Part shown: in pieces, positions 16,078 through 24,785 of the stretch
Layout of the letters: each line of letters begins with the position of its first letter
How positions within the stretch are numbered: the first letter of the stretch is position 1
DNA from: Streptomyces hawaiiensis
GTDB taxonomy: Bacteria; Actinomycetota; Actinomycetes; Streptomycetales; Streptomycetaceae
DNA: 64,000 bases
Assembly: GCF_004803895.1 (NCBI RefSeq)
Contig: NZ_CP021978.1
Coordinates: forward strand, 5,518,001 to 5,582,000
Direction of reading: 5' to 3'
Translations under genes and position numbers: made by a program
Notes under the pieces: generated by a model
Databases searched by the model: none
The model's input: only the letters and a program-made list of their open reading frames with translations
What the model was told of the DNA's origin: nothing

Positions 16078-18111
16078 ATGCCGAACCGACTGGCGCACGA
16101 GACGTCCCCCTATCTCCTTCAGCACGCCGACAACCCCGTCGACTGGTGGCCCTGGTCGGCCGAGGCCTTCGAGGAGGCCCGGAAGCGGAACGTGCCCGTG
16201 CTGCTCAGCATCGGATACAGCAGCTGTCACTGGTGTCACGTCATGGCTCACGAGTCATTCGAGGACCAGGAGACCGCCGAGTACCTCAACGCGCACTACG
16301 TGAGCGTCAAGGTCGACCGCGAGGAGCGCCCCGACGTCGACGCCGTCTACATGGAGGCCGTGCAGGCGGCGACCGGGCAGGGCGGCTGGCCCATGACCGT
16401 CTTTCTCACTCCGGACGCCGAGCCGTTCTACTTCGGTACGTACTTCCCGCCCGCCCCCCGCCAGGGCATGCCGTCCTTCCGGCAGGTGCTCCAGGGCGTG
16501 CACCAGGCGTGGGACGAACGGCGGGACGAGGTGACCGAGGTCGCCGGGAAGATCGTCCGGGACCTGGCCGGGCGGGAGATCTCCTACGGTGACGCGCGGA
16601 CCCCGGGCGAGGAGGAGCTCGCGCAGGCGCTGCTCGCGCTGACCCGGGAGTACGACCCGCAGCGCGGCGGATTCGGCGGGGCGCCGAAGTTCCCGCCGTC
16701 CATGGTGCTGGAGTTCCTGCTGCGCCACCACGCCCGCACGGGCGCCGAGGGGGCCCTGCAGATGGCGCGGGACACCTGTGAGCGCATGGCCCGGGGCGGT
16801 ATGTACGACCAGCTCGGGGGCGGCTTCGCCCGCTACTCCGTCGACCGCGACTGGGTCGTGCCGCACTTCGAGAAGATGCTCTACGACAACGCCCTGCTGT
16901 GCCGGGTCTACGCCCATCTGTGGCGTGCCACCGGCTCGGAGCTGGCGCGCCGGGTCGCTCTGGAGACCGCCGACTTCATGGTGCGTGAACTGCGCACGAA
17001 CGAGGGCGGGTTCGCCTCCGCGCTGGACGCCGACAGCGACGACGGCACGGGCAGGCACGTCGAGGGCGCGTACTACGTGTGGACGCCGGAGCAGTTGCGC
17101 GAGGTGCTCGGGGAGCAGGATGCCGAGCTCGCGGCGCAGCACTTCGGCGTGACCGAGGAGGGGACCTTCGAGGAGGGCGCGTCCGTCCTCCAACTGCCCG
17201 TGCGGGACGCCCTCTTCGACGCGGGGAAGGCCGCCTCGATCTCGGAGCGGCTGCTGGCGAAGCGGTCCGAGCGGCCCGCGCCCGGCCGGGACGACAAGAT
17301 CGTCGCCGCCTGGAACGGCCTCGCGATCGCCGCGCTCGCCGAGACCGGTGCCTACTTCGACCGGCCCGACCTGGTCGAGGCCGCCGTCGCCGCCGCCGAC
17401 CTCCTCGTCCGGCTGCACCTGGACGAACAGGCCCGGCTCACCCGCACCAGCAAGGACGGCCACGCCGGCGCCAACGCCGGTGTCCTGGAGGACTACGCGG
17501 ACGTGGCGGAGGGCTTCCTCGCGCTCGCGTCCGTCACCGGGGAGGGTGTCTGGCTGGAGTTCGCCGGGTTCCTCCTCGATCACGTCCTGGTGCGCTTCAC
17601 CGACCCCGAGTCGGGTTCGCTGTACGACACCGCGGCCGACGCCGAGCGGCTGATCCGCCGTCCGCAGGACCCGACCGACAACGCCGCTCCGTCCGGCTGG
17701 ACCGCGGCCGCGAACGCCCTGCTGAGTTACGCCGCGCACACCGGGTCCGAGCCGCACCGCGCCGCCGCCGAGAAGGCGCTCGGGGTCGTCAAGGCGCTCG
17801 GGCCGCGGGTGCCGCGCTTCATCGGGTGGGGGCTCGCCGCGGCGGAGGCCGTGCTGGACGGGCCGCGTGAGGTCGCGATCGTGGGGCCGGCCCTCGACCA
17901 CGAGGCCACAAGGACCCTGCACCGCACGGCACTTCTGGGCACCGCGCCCGGTGCGGTGGTCGCCGTGGGTACCCCGCAGAGCGAGGAGTTCCCGCTGCTC
18001 ACGGACCGTCCGCTGGTCGGCGGTGAACCGGCCGCGTACGTCTGCCGTAACTTCACGTGCGATGCCCCGACGACCGAGCCTGACCGGCTGCGCACGGTCT
18101 TGAGTGGCTGA
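16078..18111 (+). CDS. DUF255 thioredoxin-like protein (YyaL / SPATA20 family)
   Basis: 677 residues. The N-terminal 165 residues are a thioredoxin fold with the family motif CHWCHVMAHESFEDQ, preceded by NRLAHETSPYLLQHADNPVDW. The remainder is an (alpha/alpha)6-barrel-like domain, as in N-acylglucosamine epimerase-type proteins, with KMLYDNALL and EDYADVAEG motifs. The biochemical role of the family is not settled. The ATG at 16078 has GGAAG upstream and begins exactly at the conserved N-terminus. The gene is divergent from the STAND NTPase across 169 bases, in which I see no clear operator. Confidence 0.9.
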   Translation: MPNRLAHETSPYLLQHADNPVDWWPWSAEAFEEARKRNVPVLLSIGYSSCHWCHVMAHESFEDQETAEYLNAHYVSVKVDREERPDVDAVYMEAVQAATGQGGWPMTVFLTPDAEPFYFGTYFPPAPRQGMPSFRQVLQGVHQAWDERRDEVTEVAGKIVRDLAGREISYGDARTPGEEELAQALLALTREYDPQRGGFGGAPKFPPSMVLEFLLRHHARTGAEGALQMARDTCERMARGGMYDQLGGGFARYSVDRDWVVPHFEKMLYDNALLCRVYAHLWRATGSELARRVALETADFMVRELRTNEGGFASALDADSDDGTGRHVEGAYYVWTPEQLREVLGEQDAELAAQHFGVTEEGTFEEGASVLQLPVRDALFDAGKAASISERLLAKRSERPAPGRDDKIVAAWNGLAIAALAETGAYFDRPDLVEAAVAAADLLVRLHLDEQARLTRTSKDGHAGANAGVLEDYADVAEGFLALASVTGEGVWLEFAGFLLDHVLVRFTDPESGSLYDTAADAERLIRRPQDPTDNAAPSGWTAAANALLSYAAHTGSEPHRAAAEKALGVVKALGPRVPRFIGWGLAAAEAVLDGPREVAIVGPALDHEATRTLHRTALLGTAPGAVVAVGTPQSEEFPLLTDRPLVGGEPAAYVCRNFTCDAPTTEPDRLRTVLSG

Positions 18112-18187
18112 AGTCACGTATCAACGGAAACATGGTCTTTATCTGAACAGCCCCCAGGCTTCACAGTTCCCCCTTAATCTCTGCACA

Positions 18188-18225
18188 GTGACGTGGCGGA
18201 TGGGGCCGTACCGGCCCACCGTCAC
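18188..18225 (+). promoter_or_regulatory. Stem-loop in the leader of the glycosyltransferase/oxidase operon
   Basis: GTGACG (18188-18193) pairs with CGTCAC (18220-18225). Inside, GGGCCG (18203-18208) pairs with CGGCCC (18212-18217). The structure ends 32 bases before the TTG start, just upstream of a G-rich RBS. A TAATCT at about 18174 could be the -10. It might be an operator, an mRNA-stability element or an attenuator. Confidence 0.45.
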
Positions 18226-18257
18226 GCTCGGGGGTTCTGGGATCTGGGGGGATCTGT

Positions 18258-19547
18258 TTGCTGACGTCTGTCTTCATCGCTGCCGTTTCACTGGCCCTGT
18301 TCTGGATGGCGGCGTTCACCCTGTGGTGGCAGATGCACGCCTGGCGTACGCCGGAAGTGCTCGCCTCCACCCGGTTCAGCAGTCCGGACGGGGACGAGCA
18401 CGTCTCCTTCTCGCTGCTGCTGCCCGCGCGGCACGAACAGGCGGTGCTGGACCACACGATCCAGCGGCTGCTGGAGTCGAGCCACACCGGCTTCGAGATC
18501 ATCGTGATCGTCGGGCACGACGACCCGGAGACCACCGCGGTGGCCGAGCAGGCCGCCGCGCGTGACCCTCGGGTCCGGGTCGTCGTCGACCGCCACGAGA
18601 AGAAGAACAAGCCGAAGGCCATGAACACGGCCCTGCCGCACTGCCGCGGCGACGTCGTCGGGGTCTTCGACGCGGAGGACCAGGTCCACCCCGAGCTCCT
18701 CGCGCACGTCGACCACGCCTTCCGCACCACCGGCGCGGACGTCGTCCAGGGCGGGGTGCAGCTGATCAACTTCCACTCCAGCTGGTACAGCCTGCGCAAC
18801 TGCCTGGAGTACTTCTTCTGGTTCCGCTCGCGGCTCCACCTGCACGCGCAGAAAGGTTTCATTCCGCTCGGCGGCAACACCGTCTTCGTCCGCACGAACG
18901 TCCTGAGGGACGCCGACGGCTGGGACCCGGACTGCCTCGCCGAGGACTGCGACCTGGGCGTGCGCCTGTCCAGCATCGGCAAGAAGGTCGTCGTCGCCTA
19001 CGACTCCGACATGGTGACCCGCGAGGAGACCCCGGGCTCTCTGATGTCCCTGCTGAAGCAGCGCACCCGCTGGAACCAGGGCTTTCTCCAGGTGTACCGG
19101 AAGAAGGACTGGAAGCAACTGCCCACCCTCGGGCAGCGGTTGCTCGCCCGCTACACCCTCATGACGCCGTTCATGCAGGCCTTCACCGGCCTGATCATCC
19201 CGCTGAACGTGGCGATCGCCCTGTTCCTCGACGTGCCCGTCGGCATCGCCTTCATCACCTTCCTGCCGGCCGTCACCGCCCTGGTCACCTTCGTCTTCGA
19301 GATCGTCGGACTGCACGACTTCGGCAAGCAGTACGGGCTGCGGGTCCGCTTCGCGCACTACCTGAAGCTGGTTGTGGGCGGCCCCTTCTACCAGGTCCTG
19401 CTGGCCGGTGCGGCCGTGCGGGCCGTGTGGCGTGAGCAGCGCGGCCGCAACGACTGGGAGCTGACGAGCCATGTCGGCGCGCATCTCGACGAGACGGCCA
19501 TGAGCCGCCAGGACGTCCCCGTGACCCGAGAGGACGTGCCCGCGTGA
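18258..19547 (+). CDS. Membrane GT2 glycosyltransferase, cellulose/chitin synthase-like
   Basis: 429 residues. An N-terminal helix (about 3-24) precedes a GT-A domain with the processive GT2 motifs: KPKAMN (118-123), DAED (138-141), EDCDLG (229-234, the catalytic base region) and QRTRW (268-272). Two to three C-terminal helices (about 300-350 and 370-390) would form a short channel. The Q(Q/R)xRW signature is typical of cellulose, chitin, hyaluronan and PNAG synthases. The start is TTG at 18258 behind a G-rich RBS; other starts would cut into the helix. It is the first gene of a four-gene run with 4-base overlaps, so it is translated in step with the partner transferases and a copper oxidase. 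Confidence 0.88.
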   Translation: MLTSVFIAAVSLALFWMAAFTLWWQMHAWRTPEVLASTRFSSPDGDEHVSFSLLLPARHEQAVLDHTIQRLLESSHTGFEIIVIVGHDDPETTAVAEQAAARDPRVRVVVDRHEKKNKPKAMNTALPHCRGDVVGVFDAEDQVHPELLAHVDHAFRTTGADVVQGGVQLINFHSSWYSLRNCLEYFFWFRSRLHLHAQKGFIPLGGNTVFVRTNVLRDADGWDPDCLAEDCDLGVRLSSIGKKVVVAYDSDMVTREETPGSLMSLLKQRTRWNQGFLQVYRKKDWKQLPTLGQRLLARYTLMTPFMQAFTGLIIPLNVAIALFLDVPVGIAFITFLPAVTALVTFVFEIVGLHDFGKQYGLRVRFAHYLKLVVGGPFYQVLLAGAAVRAVWREQRGRNDWELTSHVGAHLDETAMSRQDVPVTREDVPA

Positions 19548-21193
19548 CCTCCACCCTTCCCGCGGTGACCACTGCGAAGGCCCCCGCGCAGCGCCGGCCC
19601 GTGCCCGGCACCGGTGCGCACCGTCGCGTGGAGCCGCCGAGCCGGCTGCGCTCCTCCCGGACCGACCTGATCCTGTGCGGTGTCCTCCTCGTGGCGATCC
19701 TCGTCGTGCAGGGCTGGAACATCGGCGACTACCCGGCCCTCAGCGACGACGAGGGCACCTACCTCGCCCAGGCCTGGTCGGTCCAGCAGGGCAACGGCCT
19801 TGCCCACTACACCTACTGGTACGACCACCCGCCGCTCGGCTGGATCCAGATCGCCGTGCTGACCTGGATCCCCGCGCTGATCAGCCCCGAGTCGATGACG
19901 GTGGGCACCATGCGCGCCGCGATGCTGGTGATCAGCGGCATCAGCGCGGTCCTCGTCTACGTGCTGGGCCGCCGTCTCGCGCTGCCCCGCTGGGCCGCCG
20001 CGCTCGGCATGGTGTTCTTCGGGCTCTCTCCGCTGGCCGTGATCCTCCAGCGGGAGATCTTCCTCGACAACCTCGCGGTGATGTGGACACTGCTGGCGTT
20101 CACGCTGGCCGCGTCCCCGAGCCGCCACCTCTGGCACCACTTCGGCGCGGGCATAGCGGCGGCGACGGCCGTCCTCACCAAGGAGACGATGCTCGTCGTC
20201 CTGCCCGCCCTGTTCCTCACCATGTGGCGCCACAGCCACCGTGACACCCGCAAGTTCGCCCTCACCGGAGCCGTCACGGCCTGCGTCCTGATCGGCTTCT
20301 CCTACCCCCTGTTCGCCCTGCTGAAGGGCGAGTTGCTGCCGGGCGCCGGGCACGTCTCCCTCTGGGACGGCGTCAAGTACCAGATGACCCGGCCCGGTTC
20401 GGGCTTCATCCTCGACGAGGGCTCCGGCTCCTGGGGCGTGCTCCAGTCGTGGCTGTACTACGACAAGGTCCTGCCCATCGGCGGCCTCGCGGGCGCGCTG
20501 CTCCTGCTCGTCACCTGGCGCTGGTCGGTCACCGCCCGCGCTCTGGCCGGACCGGCCCTGGCTGTCGCGATCTTCGCCGCGCTGGCCCTGCGCCCGAACG
20601 GCTACCTGCCCGCGATGTACGTGATCCAGGCCCTGCCGTTCCTCGCGCTGGTCCTCGCCGGAGGCACCGCGTCCGTCGCTCACGCGGTGCTGAGCCGCTG
20701 GCGCTCCGAGGCGGAGAAACGGTACGTCGGTGTGAGCCGGTACGCGCTCGCCGCCGTCCTCGCCCTGGCTGCCGGCGCCTACGTCGTCCCGCGCTGGTAC
20801 GACGGCGCCCGCACGGCCGTCACCACCGACGCCAACGCTCCCTACAAGGCGGCGTCCAAGTGGCTGGCCACAGAGGTCGAGGACCCGGAGCGCACCCGGG
20901 TGCTGGTCGACGACGCCCTCTGGCTGGACCTGGTGCACCAGGGCTACCGGCCGGGCCTCGGCGTCATCTGGTTCTACAAGGCCGACCTCGACCCGGCGGT
21001 GACGAAGACGATGCCGCGCGGCTGGAAGGACCTGGACTACGTCGTCGCCTCGCCGACCGTCAGGCGCGACGCGGCGGACCTGCCCAACGTCAAGGCCGCC
21101 ATGGAGCACTCGGACCCGGTCGCCACCTTCGGCACCGGCGAGGACCGTATCGAGATCCGTCAGATCCAGACGTCCGCCGGAGGCGCGCGATGA
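19544..21193 (+). CDS. GT-C (ArnT/GT39/GT83-like) membrane glycosyltransferase
   Basis: 549 residues with about ten transmembrane helices. After a basic cytoplasmic tail and the first helix (41-57), the first outer loop carries the acidic catalytic motif SDDEGTYL (67-74). HPPLGW and a TKET motif follow, as in polyprenol-phosphate-sugar-dependent mannosyl/arabinosyl transferases. The C-terminal 100 residues (from about 440) are an extracytoplasmic domain. The GTG start lies inside the stop of the preceding gene. It probably moves a sugar from a lipid carrier, made by the next gene product, onto a surface acceptor. Confidence 0.85.
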   Translation: MTSTLPAVTTAKAPAQRRPVPGTGAHRRVEPPSRLRSSRTDLILCGVLLVAILVVQGWNIGDYPALSDDEGTYLAQAWSVQQGNGLAHYTYWYDHPPLGWIQIAVLTWIPALISPESMTVGTMRAAMLVISGISAVLVYVLGRRLALPRWAAALGMVFFGLSPLAVILQREIFLDNLAVMWTLLAFTLAASPSRHLWHHFGAGIAAATAVLTKETMLVVLPALFLTMWRHSHRDTRKFALTGAVTACVLIGFSYPLFALLKGELLPGAGHVSLWDGVKYQMTRPGSGFILDEGSGSWGVLQSWLYYDKVLPIGGLAGALLLLVTWRWSVTARALAGPALAVAIFAALALRPNGYLPAMYVIQALPFLALVLAGGTASVAHAVLSRWRSEAEKRYVGVSRYALAAVLALAAGAYVVPRWYDGARTAVTTDANAPYKAASKWLATEVEDPERTRVLVDDALWLDLVHQGYRPGLGVIWFYKADLDPAVTKTMPRGWKDLDYVVASPTVRRDAADLPNVKAAMEHSDPVATFGTGEDRIEIRQIQTSAGGAR

Positions 21194-22383
21194 GCCAGGA
21201 GTCCACCGTCCCCGGCGAGGTCGTCGAGACCGCCGAGATCCCCGAGCCGGGAGCCGTCACGATCGTCGTACCGACGTTCAACGAGTCGGCGAACGTACGG
21301 CAGTTGCTGCACCAGATCACCGAAGCCGTCCCGGCCCGGCTGCCCTGCGAGGTCGTCTTCGTGGACGACTCCACCGACGACACGCCCGAGGTCATCGAGA
21401 AGGCGGCGCAGGACTGCCCGTTCCCGGTGACCGTGCTGCACCGGGAGGAGAAGGTGGGCGGGCTGGGCGGCGCCGTGGTCGAGGGCCTGAAGGCGGCCAC
21501 GTCCGACTGGATCGTCGTCATGGACGGCGACTGTCAGCATCCGCCGTCCCTCGTGCCCGACCTGGTCGCCACCGGCGAGCGGGCGAACGCCGGGCTCGTC
21601 GTCGCCTCCCGGTACATCAAGGGCGGCAGCCGGGCCGGACTCGCGGGCAGCTACCGCGTGGCCGTCTCGCGCGGGGCGACCTGGCTGACCAAGGCACTGT
21701 TCCCGCGCCGGCTGCACGGCATCAGCGATCCGATGAGCGGCTTCTTCGCGATCCGTCGCAGCGCGGTCACCGCCGAGGTGCTCCAGCCGCTCGGCTACAA
21801 GATCCTCCTGGAACTCGCCGTCCGCAGCCGCCCGGGCAGGGTCACCGAGGTGCCCTTCGTCTTCCAGGACCGGTTCGCCGGACAGTCCAAGTCGACCGCC
21901 CAGGAAGGCTTCCGTTTCCTGCGCCATCTGGCCGGGCTGCGTGCGGCCTCGCCGGTCGCGCGGATGATCGGCTTCGGTCTGATCGGGCTGACCGGCTTCG
22001 TACCGAATCTGCTCGGCCTGTGGGCGCTGACCGCCGCCGGCATGCACTACGTACCGGCGGAGATCCTCGCCAACCAGCTGGGCGTCGCCTGGAACTTCGT
22101 GCTCATCGAGCATCTGCTGTTCCGCGAGCGGCGCCGGCACCGGCGCTGGTGGGACCGGGCCGGGCGGTTCGCGCTGCTCGCCAACGCCGACCTGGTGCTG
22201 CGCATCCCGCTGATCGCCCTGTTCGTGCACCAGTTCCACCTGGGCGTGCTGTCCGCCACCGCGCTCGCGCTGGTGACGACGTTCGTCCTGCGCTTCGTGG
22301 CGACCGAAGCGCTGGTCTACCTGCCGCGCCGGGCCGGTGAGGAGCCCGTGCGCGACGGCCGCACCGCGAGGAGAGCCGTATGA
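21190..22383 (+). CDS. Polyprenyl-phosphate sugar synthase-like GT2 fused to a GtrA domain
   Basis: 397 residues. The N-terminal 240 residues are a dolichol-phosphate mannose synthase-like GT2 domain with VPTFNES (27-33), FVDDSTDDT (57-65) and MDGDCQHPP (111-119). It would load a sugar onto polyprenyl phosphate. The C-terminal part (about 255-390) is a GtrA-like four-helix membrane domain, thought to help the lipid-linked sugar cross or stay at the membrane. Its ATG overlaps the previous stop (ATGA), and its own stop overlaps the oxidase ATG. It is the likely donor supplier for the GT-C enzyme encoded just upstream. Confidence 0.9.
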   Translation: MSQESTVPGEVVETAEIPEPGAVTIVVPTFNESANVRQLLHQITEAVPARLPCEVVFVDDSTDDTPEVIEKAAQDCPFPVTVLHREEKVGGLGGAVVEGLKAATSDWIVVMDGDCQHPPSLVPDLVATGERANAGLVVASRYIKGGSRAGLAGSYRVAVSRGATWLTKALFPRRLHGISDPMSGFFAIRRSAVTAEVLQPLGYKILLELAVRSRPGRVTEVPFVFQDRFAGQSKSTAQEGFRFLRHLAGLRAASPVARMIGFGLIGLTGFVPNLLGLWALTAAGMHYVPAEILANQLGVAWNFVLIEHLLFRERRRHRRWWDRAGRFALLANADLVLRIPLIALFVHQFHLGVLSATALALVTTFVLRFVATEALVYLPRRAGEEPVRDGRTARRAV

Positions 22384-24785
22384 ACAAGTACCGGAGAAGG
22401 ACCGCACTCGTCGGCGTGGGCGCGCTCACGGCCGGCCTCCTGCTGACCGCGCCCCAGCCGGCCTCGGCCGCCAACCTGATCAAGAACCCGGGCTTCGAGA
22501 CCGCCGGCACTGGCGACATGCCCTACTGCTGGGAGAAGTCCGGCTGGGGTGACAACGACTTCACCTTCACCGCCACGGCCGACGCGCACACCGGCTCCAA
22601 GGCCATGAAGGTCGAGCTGACCCGCCGCGCCGAGGGTGACCGCAAGGCGCTGATCACCGAGTCCGCCGCGTGTGCGCCGGTGGTGACGCCGGGCAAGCAG
22701 TACGACCTCGGGCTCTGGTACAAGACGACGACCCCGGACGCCTCGATCACGCTGTTCCGGCACGACGCCACGGCCGGCTGGCAGTACTGGACCGACCTCA
22801 AGACACTGGACCTGGCCGGGGACTGGACCGAGGCCACGGTCCGCACCCCCGAGGTCCCGGCCGGCACCGACCGCATCTCCTGGGGCGTGTCCGTCTACGG
22901 CACGGGCTCCGCCACCACCGACGACTACACGATGGACCAGGTCCCCGACCCGGTCCTGCCCCCGGAGTGCACCGGCACCGCCGAGCAGTGCGCCGACGGC
23001 AGGTGGGACGTGCTGCCCACGCAGAACCCGGTCCGCTCCATGCACTCCGTCGTGTTGCACAACGGCAAGGTGCTGCTGATCGCGGGCTCCGGCAACGACA
23101 AGTCGATGTTCGAGGCCGGCACCTTCACCTCGGCCGTCTACGACCCGGCGAACGGCTCCTACAAGATCGTCCCCACGCCGAAGGACATGTTCTGCGCGGG
23201 GCACGTGCAGCTCCAGGACGGGCGCGTGCTCGTGATGAGCGGCAACAAGGGCTACCCGACGGCGGACGGCCGCGTCGGCTACCAGGGCTACAAGGACTCG
23301 TACATCTTCGACCCGGAGACCGAGACCTACACGAAGACCAACGACATGAACGACGGCCACTGGTACCCGTCGGCGACGATCCTCGGCAACGGTGACGTCA
23401 TCTCCTTCGGCGGCCTGAAGGAGGACTCCACCGGCTCGGTCGCCGCCGAGCTGTTCTCCGAGGCCGAGCAGCAGTGGCAGCCGCTGTGGAAGGTCAACCA
23501 GACCTGGTCGTACTGGGGCCTGTACCCGTCGATGATCCTCATGCAGGACGGCCGCCTCTTCTACTCGGGCAGCCACGTCTTCGGCAACAACATCCCCGGC
23601 ACCGGCTCGGCGATCTACGACTACGACGCCAACACCACCACCCAGGTGCCGGGCCTGCAGAACAAGGACGAGCGCGACCAGTCGGCCAGCGTGCTGCTGC
23701 CCCCGGCCCAGGACCAGAAGGTCCTCACCCTCGGCGGCGGCAACATCGACTCCAACCCGGAGGCCAACCGCCTGACCGACATCATCGACCTCAAGCAGCC
23801 CAGCCCCTCGTACGTGGCCGGTCCGCCGATCCCGCAGGGCACGGTCGACCTCGGCGACGGGCCCGTCCCGCAGACCGGGAACCAGGGCAAGATGTACCTC
23901 TCCGCGGTGCTCCTGCCCGACGGCAAGGTGCTGGAGACCGGCGGCGCGCTGCACAACCGCGCCAACCCCGTCTACGAGACGTCGATCTTCGACCCCGAGT
24001 CGGAGACCTTCGACCCGGTGGCCGTCGACCCCGAGGCGCGCGGCTACCACTCCTCGGCGTTCCTGCTGCCCGACGGCCGCGTGATGACCACCGGCGACAA
24101 CCCGGGCAACGGCACCTGGAACCACGACGTGTCGGTCTACAGTCCGCCCTACCTGTTCAAGGGCCCGCGTCCGCAGATCACTTCCGTCATCGACACCGAG
24201 TGGAACTACGGCGACACCCAGCGGATCACCGTCGACCGGCCCATCGCCAAGGCCGAGCTGATCCGCCCGGCCGCCGTCACGCACTCCTCGGACCCGAACC
24301 AGCGGTTCGTGGACCTGCCGCTGTCCGTCGACGGCGACAACGTCGACCTGAACGTGACGAGCAACCCCAACCTGGCCCCGCCCGGCTGGTACATGCTCTT
24401 CGCGGTCGATGCCAACGGCGTGCCGTCGGTGGCGAAGTGGGTGCACCTCCAGGGCCCGCAGGCCCTCAAGGCGACGGACGCCTCGGCCCACGTCCACGAC
24501 TTCGCGGACGAGCCCACGGGCAGGGTGGTCAAGCCCGGCAAGAAGCGCACCTCGCAGAAGGTCAGCCCGACGATCTCCGGCTGCGACCGCCACTACGGCT
24601 CGATCAACGTCTGCGTGCCGACCGGCTTCCCGGCGGAGGTGAAGAAGACGACGGCAGCCCGCTGTGAGTGGCTGAAGGCGAACGACTACGGCCGCCTGAA
24701 GGTCAACGGCAAGGACGACCCCCTGGGCCTGGACCGGAACCGGGACGGGACCGCCTGCGGCAAGGGTGACGTGAAGCGCCGCTAG
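22380..24785 (+). CDS. Secreted copper-radical oxidase (AA5, galactose/glyoxal oxidase-like) with CBM-like and Excalibur-like ends
   Basis: 801 residues. A Sec signal (1-30, APQPASA/A) is followed by a carbohydrate-binding-like beta domain (31-185), Kelch-type repeats, and a DUF1929 C-terminal domain (about 595-690). By eye the copper-radical site is complete: Cys272 (DMFCAGH) and Tyr329 (HWYPSA) for the crosslinked cofactor, Tyr556-His557 (RGYHSSA), and His635 (VTHSSDPNQR). The position matching the stacking Trp290 of galactose oxidase does not look like Trp. The tail (731-801) has two Cys-containing segments and a calcium-binding-like DRNRDGTACG. Such enzymes oxidise alcohols or aldehydes to give H2O2. 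Gene overlap with glycosyltransferases makes a nascent surface glycan the likely substrate, as proposed for CslA/GlxA. Confidence 0.9.
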   Translation: MNKYRRRTALVGVGALTAGLLLTAPQPASAANLIKNPGFETAGTGDMPYCWEKSGWGDNDFTFTATADAHTGSKAMKVELTRRAEGDRKALITESAACAPVVTPGKQYDLGLWYKTTTPDASITLFRHDATAGWQYWTDLKTLDLAGDWTEATVRTPEVPAGTDRISWGVSVYGTGSATTDDYTMDQVPDPVLPPECTGTAEQCADGRWDVLPTQNPVRSMHSVVLHNGKVLLIAGSGNDKSMFEAGTFTSAVYDPANGSYKIVPTPKDMFCAGHVQLQDGRVLVMSGNKGYPTADGRVGYQGYKDSYIFDPETETYTKTNDMNDGHWYPSATILGNGDVISFGGLKEDSTGSVAAELFSEAEQQWQPLWKVNQTWSYWGLYPSMILMQDGRLFYSGSHVFGNNIPGTGSAIYDYDANTTTQVPGLQNKDERDQSASVLLPPAQDQKVLTLGGGNIDSNPEANRLTDIIDLKQPSPSYVAGPPIPQGTVDLGDGPVPQTGNQGKMYLSAVLLPDGKVLETGGALHNRANPVYETSIFDPESETFDPVAVDPEARGYHSSAFLLPDGRVMTTGDNPGNGTWNHDVSVYSPPYLFKGPRPQITSVIDTEWNYGDTQRITVDRPIAKAELIRPAAVTHSSDPNQRFVDLPLSVDGDNVDLNVTSNPNLAPPGWYMLFAVDANGVPSVAKWVHLQGPQALKATDASAHVHDFADEPTGRVVKPGKKRTSQKVSPTISGCDRHYGSINVCVPTGFPAEVKKTTAARCEWLKANDYGRLKVNGKDDPLGLDRNRDGTACGKGDVKRR

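Noticed and set aside
13233..16592. 1119-residue plus-strand frame opposite the STAND ATPase
   Set aside because: Gln/Arg/Gly/His-rich antisense shadow without motifs. It also runs into the DUF255 gene in the wrong frame.
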